This document shows positions 44,832-56,654 of a stretch of 64,000 nt of DNA, piece by piece (positions within the stretch are counted from its first letter, which is position 1; every line of letters begins with the position of its first letter). The DNA lies in the NCBI RefSeq assembly GCF_040712315.1, contig NC_134017.1:54093636-54157635 (forward strand). The letters run 5' to 3'. A program made the translations under genes and the position numbers. The notes below the pieces were generated by a model. It searched no databases. It saw nothing but the letters and a program-made list of their open reading frames with translations, and was not told the DNA's origin. Source of the stretch: Castanea sativa (taxonomy: Eukaryota > Streptophyta > Magnoliopsida > Fagales > Fagaceae).

Positions 44832-45216
44832 GGTGAATTGCATTTTCCCACCATGAATTATGAGGTTAATTATAGTCTCTCTGTAAGCTTTAAATTTGAG
44901 TAAATCAAACTTCTAGATTTGGGGTCAGTTGCAATATCTCATTAACATTAAAGTTTCTCCGATTTGTGTTGTATTTTACCTTAAAATTCACATGCTTAAC
45001 TATGTTCAAGAGTTTATTGTTCTTTATCTTTCCTCCCTGATATCCCATGATGAGTATGTAGAAAGTGAGGTCAAATATGAAGGAATTGAAGAGATTTTAA
45101 TAGTAGTAGGATATTGTAACTAATTACACGGTTTAGGGGGTTGATTTCTCAAATTTAAAGTTCTAGGAGACATTGCAAGTGACCCTATAGTTTAGGGTTT
45201 GAAATTGCAATTTACC
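44832..45216. mobile_element. MITE with about 100-bp inverted arms, 3' of the PPR gene
   Basis: Left GGTGAATTGCATTTTCCCAC and CTTTAAATTTGAG; right inverted CTCAAATTTAAAG and TTGCAATTTACC. It lies 180 bases beyond the PPR stop, possibly within its 3' untranslated region. No clear target duplication. Confidence 0.6.
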
Positions 45217-48200
45217 ATAGAGTTAACCTGGAATATAATAAAATTCAATTCAACCTGTCTTTGGATTTGTATTTGTCTTTTCTTTTCCTATATTATTTGA
45301 GTATCTGAAAGTGGATGTTCTATACACATTAGAAAAGAAAAGAATTTCTAGGTTTTCTAGAATGATTATATCTCTTACCAACTTATGTGAGGTTATGCAC
45401 TACTTTGAAAGCTTAGAAAAAAAATTGTACTACTTGTTGAATTTTTTATTTGTCATTATTAAAAATGGACTCTGGGATGCTACAAACTTAGTCCAGATCA
45501 GTTTCTGGTTGATGTTTAGTGCCCTAGCTTCTTATTTATATCAAGACTCTAATGGCATGGTACATTATCTGAAATCACTCTAGGAATCACCAACTGTCAA
45601 AAGATTCTGAAATTTTCCTGAATTAAGGACCTGGACTTTGTCTGTTGTTTTACAAATTGTAATGGTTGTTTTCTGGGAGATAGGCAGATTTTACTGTTAC
45701 ATTGACAACAGCGCACAATCGTTATCATTTTACTCTTTGTTTGACAGTATTCCTTTTCTCCTCTCTTGATACTTCTTTTTAAATATGCTTCAGGAGATAA
45801 GACACTGGTAGACATTGGGGTACAACTGTCTCTATGGATAAATGTCATGGCTTAGCACTGATTGTCCATGTCACCACAGATCCAACCCCTATCTCTTGAT
45901 AGTCCCACGTGGGATAATGAACCATCAGGCTGGAGGCATTAAGGGGTTGCTTGGAGAATTTTAGTCATCTGCTGGATTTTGGAAAGCAGATATAATTCAT
46001 TCTGATGATTGCTAGATGATTGATATCATCCACACATCTTTGCTCAAGGAGTTAAATTTTAGAAGTTTTTCAGCTTAAAATCCATCAAAACTACATCCTC
46101 ATGTTGGAGTTTGAGAAAGGACAACTATAGGCTCTTACTGGGAAACTAAATTAGTTGAAAGATTGTTCTTGAAAGATATCAGTTGATGGGCTCAATGCAG
46201 CATGTTGAAATTGATTTCAGTGGTAAGTGTATTTGCCAAGTAGATACTCTTAAATCTTTTCAAGTTAAAGAATGAAATCATTTGAAGCATATTTTCTTTG
46301 GAGAACAATTATACGGATGTTAGCATGGATGCGCAGGGTAAATTTTGCTGATGTAGGAGCAGTTTTCATTTGAAAAACCTGATTTGCTTACATGCTTTTA
46401 TTTAAGTGAATATTTAAACTGACATTTATACATGTATGATATAAACTTCTGATACTTGCACAGGCTCCTTGTGTTGAATTTTGATGTATGCATTTTGTAG
46501 TCTTTTTGTTGTCTGTGGCAAAATAAAAAGATTTAGAAACTACCTTTTATCAATTTTTACAGTGTTGTAATTTGATAGGCTTTTTTCTTTGTGAAATATA
46601 GTCAAATGGCAGAATGAACTTTAAAAATCTTGTCTTTTCATGTTTCCTAGGGCTTTTGGAGGAAATGTATCAGGTGCTCTAAAGCATTTAATGTTGACAG
46701 AACTCATCACCCTAACAGGTTGTCAAATTTTGGCTATAAGTGTATTTGTACTAGGCTTGGATCTTGAAAAGCAAAAATAAAATATAAAGAAGGCAATCTT
46801 GCTAGCTTTAACAGTGACAAATGGCTTTGGAGTAGCATTTCCAATGATTCTGAAAATTCTGAGTAATTATGCTGTATGCAATTTTTTTTATAGCTTTTTT
46901 ATTTTTGCTTTTTCGTTTCCCTTTTATTTTTGAGAATCAGGTGTCTTTGGCTTTTTAAGTTGTAATATTCTCCATAACTGATCATTGTGTATGTATCATA
47001 ATCTCCTGGAATCTCTCACCATGTCCTCTCAACATCAGTTTTGTGTCCAAATATGTCTTTCATGAACTAAATTGCACATTAAGTACAACCTTTTCTTTTG
47101 AGAGATTAATCAGGAACCAAAGCTGAGATCCTGGTTGAAGATAGCTAGCCTGGCAATGTTGATATGGTGGAGTGTTGAATTTTCTGTAAGTGGGTTGTGG
47201 GTATTAGCCTAGTATTGTTAATTAATATATGTTTTATTTTAGGTTAGAGTGGTGTTATGTATACAGAACTGATATAAAATGATTTGGCAGCATGTTGAAT
47301 GCAGGGTATAGGATCTTCTGTTACATGTGACTGGATATTAACAACTTATAATTATTCTGCAAAGAAATTTTTTTAAGGATAGTATTTTCCTGTAATCTGT
47401 CTTCTCTCTTTGGTTTCTTTTTGGGACCCCTAACCTTGACTGGTTGAGCATTCAAGTAGATGAGTGGAGACTGAAAGTTAGCAACCTTGCTTAGATTGTG
47501 AGATGCAGCTTTCTTTCGCTGTGGTCGAGTGTTTTGTTTGAGATGGGCTGGTGGCTGAAGTGGAGAATGACCTATGTTATGAATTATCATAGGAAAATTA
47601 TTCAATCTTCTGGAAGTAATGGTTTTTTTTTCCCCCTCTTTTTTTCTTTTTTACATGAATGAATGGTCCAACCATGAATTCAAGTATTCAACCAATGGGA
47701 TCAAGTAGTATGTGAGAGGAGGGAGCATTGTTTCTAGAGTACTAAAACTAAATTAGTTACTCTTTTGCTTTGTATTGTATAAATCATGGAATTTGCTTTC
47801 TTTTTTTCTTTTTCTTTTTTTACTTTTTTTTATTGGCATATGGAAATTGCTTTCTTTGGTTTCGCATCATATTGTATTTAAGGAGTCATGAACATTGCTG
47901 ATTTACTATCGTTTGTTTTGTGTTGTATTGTATTGACTAACTATTCATGTAGTTTTGGACATATTTGTTGTTTCATGAATGTAAATTCTGGTTAGAGTCC
48001 TAAAATGGTGTATGCTGACCTGATTTTTTCAAGCGCATATGTTATGTTGAATGAATGTTTTGCATGAGGGTTAGTTTGAATTTGTGATGTTTTGCACAAG
48101 TGATGTTAATTTTACAGGTGAATTTGTGATGTGAATTTTATAAGCTAGCTTTCCATGGGATTAGCAGTGAATTACTAATATGTCTTGCATCAGGATCAGT

Positions 48201-48291
48201 ATTAGAAGGTTTTTTCATAGTTGGCTACTTGGCTTTGTATAGGGGTTTGTTTTAGATCTGCCTAAAATAGTAATGAATCATTGTTTTTAAT

Positions 48292-48343
<52 letters not shown>

Positions 48344-48626
48344 AAATATCAATGTACACAACTCGTGTAAACCAGCCATTTTTGCTTTAACAATACATTG
48401 TTTAAATTAATTTGACAAAATAACACTGTTTAAAACTTAACCGTGCGGATCTGGCTAAAGCTCATATGGCCACTTTAAAGACATTTGGGCCACCTGAGTT
48501 TGAGTGTTGTCTCTTCAAGGGACAAGTTTTACTTAAAACATGGAACTCGTATTTTTAGGAGACAAGATCCACTTTTTTGATAAAACCCAGCTTTGGTCGA
48601 GATGGGTCCAAATCAAAGTCCAGTAA
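45217..48626. other. Intergenic stretch with no recognised gene
   Basis: Moderately AT-rich, long stretches without repeats. Scattered short frames have no recognised family. A T-rich run lies at 47620-47830, and a (TA)n microsatellite of about 24 units at 48296-48342. It could contain a long 3' UTR or non-coding transcript of the PPR locus; nothing decisive is seen. Confidence 0.5.
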
Positions 48627-48856
48627 TGGAGTAATTTTTGTGGCATATAAAGTGGCACAATATTAGCTACAACTTGCCTATGTGGTGAGTTGTGGTTGGT
48701 TTAAGGGTGTCCACAACTCGACCATGTGGCAAGTTGTAGTTAGTGGAGGGGTGTGGTGGGTCCATGTGGAGACACTCCTTCACCAATCACAACTCACCAC
48801 ATAGGCGAGGTGTAGCCAATATTGTGCCACTTTATGTGGTACAAGAATTTTCCCCA
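48627..48856. mobile_element. Foldback MITE (about 230 bp)
   Basis: Left ATAAAGTGGCACAATATTAG and CCTATGTGGTGAGTTGTG; right inverted CACAACTCACCACATAGGC and CCAATATTGTGCCACTTTAT. The arms are about 65 bases and the loop about 95 bases. GC-richer than its surroundings. Confidence 0.75.
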
Positions 48857-49047
48857 GTTATGTAACCAAAACTGCATAGGGAAAGCCTATTCAACATAGA
48901 CATTAGTTTGTTCAAATATCTCGGTGAGAAAAATAAACAACAAGTGGCAAGAGAACAAAATTATTTCACAACAAATACAAGATAACAAGAAGCTTTTGCT
49001 TAGACGTCGCACACACTTTTGCACTTTTCAACATACTTTGGAAATTC

Positions 49048-50198
49048 TTTTTTTTTTTTGATAAGTAATGAAAAAAATATATTAGAGAAGAACACAGCTC
49101 CGTACATAAGAAATGTACTAAAGAGGTAAAAATATCAAGAAACCAAATTACAATGATCAAGTAAAACAGGAAGAGAAAGACAAGAAAAATATGGTAAAAC
49201 TAAACACCATTCCAGAAGAGTAAAAAAGAAAAAAGACATAATCTCAAAAATGGACCGATCGCGACTCTCAAAACTTCTAGAATTCCGTTCCCGCCAAATA
49301 CACCACATCAAACAGTGCGGCACCATCCTCCAAATCACTATATTGTGATGACGCCTGAAATTGCAAGCCCAACAATCTAATAGATCCACTACCCTTTGCG
49401 GCATCACCCAACAAATACCAAACAAGCAAAAGACCATACTCCACATCTCATAAGCTATAGGATAGTGAAGGAGGAGATGATCAACAAATTCCCCACACCT
49501 TTTATACATATAACACCACTCAAGAACAACAAAGTGCATTTTTCGAAGATTATCAATAGGTAAGAATCTTGCCTAGAGCAGCAGTCCAAGAGAAAAAAGC
49601 AACCTGAGGGGGAACCTTCGATTGCCATATCATTTTCCAAGGGAAAGGAGCGGCAGTGGGGGGGGGGGAAGGGCGTGATAATACCCACTCACCACTCACC
49701 ACGCCTGTTGGCTAGGTTCCAACAAAGCTTGTCAGAATCTACACCCCGCACCTTTGTGGAATAGATTAAAGCCATACACGAATCCAACGAGTGTGACTCT
49801 TGATCATTTACAAAACGGTGAAATTGTAGGTTCCAAAAAATTCTCCCATTTGCATAGCACATAACCTCAGAGACCGAAGCATCCCTTGTCCTACTAATAT
49901 TGTATAAATCTAGAAACGCCTCCTTAAGAGGACTATCCCCACACCACACATCAACCCAAAACGTCACACGAGTACCATCACCCACATCATATCGAAGGAA
50001 CTTGGAAAAATTCAGCCAACCACTTCTAATGGACTTCCACAAACAAACACCATAAGCCCAAGACACAGATTTTGTAAACCAACCACCCCAGTCATTCCCA
50101 TACTTCGCCCCAATGACCCTTCTCCAAAGGGCATCATTCTCCTCACCATAACGCCACAACTATTTGGCTAGAAGAGCAGAATTAAACCTTCTTAAGCA
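49048..50198 (-). mobile_element. 5'-truncated L1 LINE tail (about 1.15 kb)
   Basis: Minus strand: starts within the post-RT region (FNSALLAK-stop-LWRYGEEN, where the stop replaces the usual Trp). It continues ENDALWRRVIGAKYG and VTFWVDVWCGDSPLKEAF, then the zinc-finger part (CYMYKRCGEFVDHLLLHY), and ends at a T run 49048-49059 (poly(A) of the element). TTTGGAAA is present on both sides, a possible short target duplication. Several frame breaks. Confidence 0.75.
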
Positions 50199-51116
50199 AT
50201 TTGGAAAATTATTAAGGAGGTGTTTGAGAGAGGAATTTAAATTATATTGTTTGGGTGTTTTTAATATACGTGTGAGTGAAAAAGTGTATGGAAATGTATG
50301 TAATGTTGTTTAAAATGTGAGTTATTATATTAGAACTAACATGCCAAACATGGCCTAAATAATCCGGAAACAATGCTCCCTCCTCTCATGAGGGCTAGGC
50401 TCCACACATGGGTCCTACCATGGGACTTACCTCTCATGTGAGAGGAGCATGTAAGTATTACCTATGCTTTTATAATATGGCATTTGTTACAAAGTGCCCT
50501 GAGGACATAGTTTATAGGGTTGTTGGTATGGTTCTTATGTGTATGGAAACTTGAGATGCTAATTAAAAATATTGTTTTTTTTACTCTGCTAAGTGATTGC
50601 TAAGAATTTTTTGACATGGCCGGATTGAACTAAGCAAAATGACTAAGCTGTCATCAGTTTTTTTTAATGAGACAAAAATGTACATTAACCAAACCCTAAC
50701 GTTTAACAAAAGTCATTACAAAAACTGAAATTTGAGGAGACGTGAAATGATATATAACTTGTCAGATCTCCAACTTTACTATGCCAAGTGATTGCTGATA
50801 ATCTTTTGACATGGCTGGATTGAACTAAGCAAAATGACTAAGCTGTCCTCAATTTTTTTAAATGTGAAAAAATGTACATTAACCGAACCCTAAGTAAAAA
50901 GTTTTAAAAAAGTCATTACAAAAACTGAAATTTGAGGTGACATAAAATGATATATAACTATCAAATTTTCAAAAAGTTTCCTAAAATAGTTTACTAATGG
51001 GAATATATTAGTAAAACCCTTATAATATAATAGTAAACACCATCACATCAACATATATATAATTTGAACTTAGAAGCCATGATTGCGATAAGTGGCTACT
51101 CTCACAATTTTTTTAG
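50199..51116. repeat. Intergenic stretch with a 195-bp tandem duplication
   Basis: Two copies of about 195 bp at 50577-50771 and 50772-50965. Words such as GACATGGC-GGATTGAACTAAG and CATTACAAAAACTGAAATTTG recur in the same order at about 85-90% similarity by eye. 50380-50460 has a short CTCTCATGTGAGAG palindrome. No gene. Confidence 0.7.
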
Positions 51117-51381
51117 AAGAGACTCTTACAAATTAGTAAATTAATTTTATATTATATGTTAAGATATATTTTCTCAAATTAAGGGATAATATTTAAAAAT
51201 TGCTTAATTTAAGTAAAACTTTATTATTTAAATTTCAAAAAATTTAAATTCTATTCAAACTAAAATTTTATTATTAAAAAAAAATCTAAACTTAAATCCC
51301 GTTCAACAACCCACGTTTTCTTTCTAAAAGAAAAAATTAACATTTTGACTTCTACTCTAACTAAAAGTTTATTATCAATAC
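51117..51381. repeat. AT-rich repeat unit, first copy
   Basis: It contains the ordered words AATTAATTTTATATTAT, CTCAAATTAAGGGATAATAT, AAATTGCTTAATTTAAG and CATTTTGACTTCTACTC. The same order recurs at 52126-52445, partly at 52446-52526 and 52866-53100, so the region was a tandem array of about 300-bp units before the LTR and Helitron insertions. Confidence 0.7.
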
Positions 51382-52125
51382 TGTGGGGTCCGAGGACCGA
51401 GGAAGACTAGGAACGAAGTGACCTTCATCAACTCCTTTGTGAATCATATGAGAATGTAAGATTATGCCCTTGTTCGAGGCGAGGAGGAGAAAATGTACAT
51501 TATCTCATAAGGTACCTGAGTGGAAGAGGTGGACTTCTTGGAAAGGGTTAGGAAGCTGGGATACATTTCCTGCAAAAGCTAATTCCCTTCCTCTGCATTG
51601 AATGATTGATAACAACTTTATTAGCTGCATTAATGAGGAAATGACATCTAAACAATGGATTCACAGCTAAGCAACTCCTTCTACCACCTTCAACAGAAGT
51701 TTAACAGGACAAGCGTCATAAGGAAAACCTAGAAGGTTACAAGTAAAGGGCTAAGATGCAAAGAAGAAAAGGGTATATAAAGGAAGAGAACTCCAAGCTA
51801 AGGGGCAGGGAGATTTTTTGGGGAAAAAAAGGAAAGAGTTTTAGAACAAAGGAATAGTGGAGAGGAAGAGAGGAAAAAGCTTGTGTAAATCATTGTGTAA
51901 GAATTGTTCTTCGGATTGACTGAGGAAAGCATTAATACAAATTTCACTTCAACTCCAATTCTTTCCTTCGTACTTAAATCTTCAGTTTTAGGCCTAGACT
52001 TAATTTATTCCACACCAGACTAGTTTTTCCATTCTTTACATTAATTTTATCTGTTTGGGCTTAATTAGGAGGTACGGGCTTCACTATTTCCAGTGGGTTT
52101 GGGCCTTCATTTCCTAGTCCTTACA
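51382..52125 (+). mobile_element. Solo LTR with perfect AATAC target duplication
   Basis: 744 bp from TGTGGGGTCC to CCTTACA (TG...CA), flanked by AATAC on both sides (51377-51381 and 52126-52130). No internal domain, so it arose by LTR-LTR recombination. Its first 25 bases hold GGTCCGAGGACC, the palindrome of the 151-bp array of element A. Ends resemble the LTR of element A but the body is largely different. Confidence 0.9.
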
Positions 52126-52526
52126 AATACTTTAAGAACAACTAATTACTAAATTAATTTTATATTATTTGTTATGATATATTTCCTCAAATTAAAGGAT
52201 AATATTAAACAATTGTTTAATTTAGATAAAACTTTATCATTTAAATTTCAACAAATTTACAAACTAAAATTCTATTATAAAAAATTTCTAAACTTAAATA
52301 TCTCAACAAATTTAAATTTTATTCAAACTAAAAGTATATTTTAAAAAAAATTTAAACTTCAATTCCAGACAACAACCTACATCTTCTTTTTATAAAAAAA
52401 ACATTTTGACTTCTACTCCAACTAAAAGTCTATTACCAACATTTTTGGAACAGTTAATTTGGCATTATTTGTTATGATATATTTCTTAAAATTACTAGAT
52501 ATCATCTAACAATTGCTTAATTTAAA
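52126..52526. repeat. AT-rich repeat unit, second copy and start of third
   Basis: Same word order as 51117-51381, with a third unit starting near 52446 (TTTGTTATGATATATTTC twice). The third is cut off at the CTAG of the Helitron-like element. Confidence 0.65.
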
Positions 52527-52865
52527 CTAGCATTATCACACGTGCTTCGTACGTGAGATGTGATTTTTTATTTTTTATTTTTTGGGTTTACACGTTTTAA
52601 TCATGGTAGTTTTATTTTATTTGTTATTTTAAAAAGAAGTTGTATTAGTATTTGGTGACTAACGTGAAAGAGAAATGTGGAGGTGGGAGAAAAAACTTTT
52701 TTTTTTTATCATTTATAATTTAGCTAAAAATTAGGAGTTTTTAAATTACTAATTTACATGTCTAAACCTATGATTTAAGCTTTAAAAACAGATGAATTTG
52801 AGGGTATTTGGTGCATCAAAATTGAGGATCCTAAACAGGGTAAGCTCCTGAAATAGTAGTATAGG
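52527..52865 (-). mobile_element. Helitron-like non-autonomous element
   Basis: On the minus strand it begins CCTATACTACTATTTCAGG (close to the Helitron TC...CTACTA start). It ends with a hairpin (CACGTACGAAGCACGTG), eight bases, then CTAG followed by T. It interrupts the third AT-rich repeat unit. No target duplication, as expected. No Rep/helicase coding. The 5' base is C rather than T. Confidence 0.45.
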
Positions 52866-53107
52866 TAAAAAACAAAAGTCTATAATCAAAATTTTCTAAA
52901 CTTAAATCCCACATAACTCACTTTTTAGTTTTTATTTTTTTCCCTCAAGTTGCATCCAATATTAAATTAATTTTTTTATTAGGATATTAAGCTATAAGAC
53001 TCTTGACTAAGGAATTAAATTTAGAAAAAACTTTCATTAGAGTTTTAGAAATTTAAATTCTACTCCAACTAATAGTCTATTATCAAAATTTTCATATATA
53101 TATATAT

Positions 53108-53852
53108 TGTGGGGGGTAAAAAGATCTTAATAGGGATATGGGCCGTTGGGCCTTACTAAGGAAGGCCGACCTGCTCTTGGGTTTAGGGCTTGTTGGTACT
53201 TTAGGTCGGCCCATGCGCCGAGGATCCGAGGATCCAGCCGAGGATGTTTTTATCCTCGGACTAACACCAGAGAACCCGGGACTTCATGGTACAGGTTAGT
53301 GAATGACACGGTCAAGACCAGTGGTTAAAGGGGGTGAACCCTTGAATGTCCTAGAAGCACCGATGTTGGAAAAGTGTCAAAAGTAAAGGCTGCTACCTCC
53401 ACATTAAAGACCCTGCACCTACCACCCTGGCCGCATTAATGGGGAGGTGACACTTGAACAGTGGAAGGGAAACTTCTAGTTACTGTTCAAAGGCACTAAG
53501 AAAAGAAATATCTAGGCTAAGGGAGGAGTTGGGGCAACACGTGTATAAAGTATTAAAAAGAAGAGTTTATAGGGGAGATCTAGAACAGAAATCACGACGG
53601 ACTTTTTGTAACCTAAAAAGAAAAAGGACAAAGAGAGAGAGATAATATAAGAACAGCTCTCGGCCTACGTCCGAGGAGACCTATTTATATTACTTCTTAC
53701 TGTTTCCAAATACTGGCAATCTTTAGTTTGTCATTTAATCTTCACTCACTTCTAACCTGGGTTTCAAGCCCACTCTTTACAAATTTTTATTGTTTAAGGC
53801 TCATTGGGCCTGAGCCCATAACTGTTCTTGGGTCCAGGTGCAATTGTGCACT

Positions 53853-53856
<4 letters not shown>
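53108..53856 (+). mobile_element. Solo LTR related to element A, inserted in a TA tract
   Basis: 749 bp, TGTGGGGGGT to CTTACA, flanked by TATAT on both sides (53103-53107 and 53857-53861). The flanks are TA microsatellite, so the duplication is weak evidence. It matches the reverse complement of the element A LTR at both ends and inside (for example GGCCCAATGAGCC, TCCGAGGA). Confidence 0.88.

Positions 53857-53926
<70 letters not shown>
53857..53926. repeat. (TA)n microsatellite, about 35 units
   Basis: A pure TA run immediately 3' of the solo LTR. A shorter TA run precedes the LTR at 53094-53107, so the LTR split one tract. Confidence 0.95.
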
Positions 53927-53928
<2 letters not shown>

Positions 53929-54370
53929 GCTTGAGCTTTTTGATATAATCTCTCTTAACCATTAAAGTCATCCCTATAATTAAATCTCACACGATTGATG
54001 ATTGTTGTTTTTTTTATTCTCTTTTTTTCCCTCAAGATGCAACTTACGCTTATATTTTAATCTAATAAATTCATCTTAGTTATCGTTCTTTACTTTGAAT
54101 TTGCATGCAGAATATTATGTCAAAGAGAGTTTACTATAAAGAAGCAAAACATTAGACACCTATTTAAAGTTTACTATAAAGAAGCAAAACAATAGACACC
54201 TATTTAAGCTAAAGTCTAAGCTCTAAACAATCAAAACTTAAAGCAATTTTTTTTATTAAAATTATTTACTTATTTTATAATTAATTATTACTATTTATTT
54301 AATAATTTTGGTTTTTATTTAAAAAAGTTAGTTTATATATGAATTTTTATCAAGTCATGTATTGTATAGA
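53927..54370. repeat. AT-rich spacer with a 42-bp direct duplication
   Basis: 54129-54213 holds two near-identical 42-base copies (TTTACTATAAAGAAGCAAAA and TAGACACCTATTTAA), differing by about one base. No gene. Confidence 0.7.
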
Positions 54371-54378
54371 AATATATA

Positions 54379-54380
54379 TT

Positions 54381-54448
<68 letters not shown>

Positions 54449-54603
54449 AAAGTATGTGCAAGAGTGTGTTGTGCATGCGTGTGCATCTACACTCTTGCTT
54501 ATAATTTAATTCTAGACACCACATATATAAGTATGTGCAAGAGTGTGTTGTGCGTGCGTGTGTATATACACTCTTGCTCATAATTTAATTCTAGACACCT
54601 AGG
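54379..54603. repeat. (TA)n(TG)n microsatellite plus an 81-bp tandem duplication
   Basis: TA then about 22 TG units to 54446. Then two copies of a unit of about 81 bp (AGTATGTGCAAGAGTGTGTT ... CACTCTTGC ... ATAATTTAATTCTAGACACC). Each copy includes an inverted pair GCAAGAGTGT/ACACTCTTGC that could form a hairpin. Confidence 0.85.
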
Positions 54604-55103
54604 CACACACGTTTAACTCATTTGCTACACACGAAATGGGAGACCTTGTCTTCCTATTTATACTTGCTTGAAGTCAGTCAAGTTACCGGCTTTGAATCTC
54701 TAGGCACTGCCTTTGTATTTTAAAGCTTCCACACAACTTAAAAAGGCGTGGTTGAAGTGCACTTGTGCAAGGAAGTCTTTAGAGAGAGAGAGAGAGAGAG
54801 AGAGAGAGGTGCTTGATTTTTAGCAAATTCGTGATAGGGGTAGAATGAGAGAAACAAAGAAGTATAGACTATAGAGAGAGAGGGATTTTTTTTTTTGGGC
54901 TCAACAAAAGGATTTTTTAAATTTGGTATTCAATGGATTTCTTGTCGTCAAGATTCTAGATCCATGTGGGGAATAATTTAATAAAGAGTCGTATTAGCCT
55001 CAAGGCATGTTATCTTGTTTCTTTAAGAATCGGAGTTTCATGTTGGGACTTGTGTTTCCAAGAGACAAAATACTAAAAGTCTATTTAGCCAAACAAATTT
55101 AAA
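54604..55103. other. Short intergenic stretch
   Basis: No gene. GA run at 54781-54807, GA-rich again at 54870. The L1 target duplication begins at 55104. Confidence 0.55.
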
Positions 55104-55157
55104 ATAGTGTTTTTTTTTTTTTTTTGGGGATAAAAGGGAATGTATTAAACACAAAAG

Positions 55158-56540
55158 CTACATAGCCAGATTAGGCATTGTATTGGCATAGCGCCTTACA
55201 TAGTACACACCACTAGTATCAAAGTTAACAAAAGAAGAAATTTCAGGAGATAAATTTTCCTGCTGCAAGCACCCAAATCTTGGCATGGTATCTGCGCAGC
55301 TATTTGCTTCCCAAAAGGTATGGGTCACCTTGACCTGTTGAAAATTGTTGAGAAGGGACCCGCAATCAAGTAATAGGGGTGTGTAAGTTCTATTAGGCAG
55401 TGAGTTAGAGAGCAAGAGGTCTGTCACTATCTTGGCATCACACTCAACTTCTAGGTATGGAATTTTCATTTGGGCTACTAAGAGAAGGTCATCCCTTAAA
55501 GCCAAAACTTAGCAATTACACTGGTGGTGCTGCCTATGCCACGACTAAAACCTTTCAACCATTCACCCCTATGATTTCGGATTAGCCCTCCTCCACCTGC
55601 TTTCATCGGATTCCCTAATGATGCACCATTTGTGTTCAACTTACACCAGCCCGTGCATGGTTTTATCCACTGGACCTGAATTGTTCTCCATATTTTGGTA
55701 TGGATAGATTTTCCAATGCAGTAAAAATAATCTATAGCTTGCTTGATGCAAATATAGTGCAGTCGAGGATTTAGGACATAATTTTCAAAAACTACCCTAT
55801 TTTTATGTTTCCTAAGGTTCCACATTGTGAATGTGAAGAGAATTTTCCAGGGAACACCATTGGAAAGGAGGTCATGACTACTTACACAGTTAACTTTTAG
55901 CCATTATAACAGCTCCAGGTTGTATAAGGCTTCGAGCGAGGTTGGGATACCAACCTTCCTCCAAAGCTGCACTACATAAAAGCACTCTCTGAGGAGGTGC
56001 AAGACAGTTTCGTTGGCATTTTTGCAAAGGGGGCATATGATATCACATTCAATTCCTCTATTAGCTAACATGTCTCTCATTGGGACACTATTATAGTGAC
56101 ATTGCCAAAGGAATGATTGGATTCTAGGCAAGGTGTCTATCATCATCAGTACTAGCTAGCATATAGGTTGATGCAGTGTTAAACTCCCTATCCTTAGATT
56201 GCCTCCATACTAACATGTCCTCCTTCCTCCCAAATAATTGGATGGGTGTGGCTTTAATCCTATCCACAATGTGAGAAGGGAGATTAAATGACAAAGCAGC
56301 CCAGTTCCATTTATTCCTTTGAAGAACATCTGCCACAGTTAGTTTACACTAGATTTTATTGATTGGGCCTTCAATTAGCTCTCTAGGTGCACAACCTCTC
56401 AACCATCTATCTGTCCAAAAGTTAATGCTCAAGCCATTGCCTACATTCCAGCATATGCCCTGGGAGAAGACAGGGAATCCCATTTTAATGGCTTTCCGAT
56501 TTGCAGAGCAAGGCAGCTTCTCTGGGTCCTTAGAGTTCAT
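55158..56540 (-). pseudogene. L1 zinc-finger and RNase H tail
   Basis: Fragments in several frames: ICWNVGNGLSINFWTDRWL (56349-56540), CPLCKNANETVLHLLRECF (zf-RVT, near 56030), then RNase H (WCKLNTNGAS near 55640, where Asp is replaced by Asn; VECDAKIVTDLLLSN; FWEANSCADTMPRFG). At least four frame breaks. Confidence 0.8.
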
Positions 56541-56654
56541 TCTGGACCGTGAACAGTACTTTTTCAGTATTACCTTAGCCTAAAGAGCATCATTTTCATG
56601 ATACATTCGCTAGTTAAGTTTTGCAAGGAGTGCAATATTTTTTGCTTTCGCAGA

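Noticed and set aside
47321..47605. 94-codon minus-strand frame downstream of the PPR gene
   Set aside because: No recognisable motif, no neighbouring exons; probably chance.
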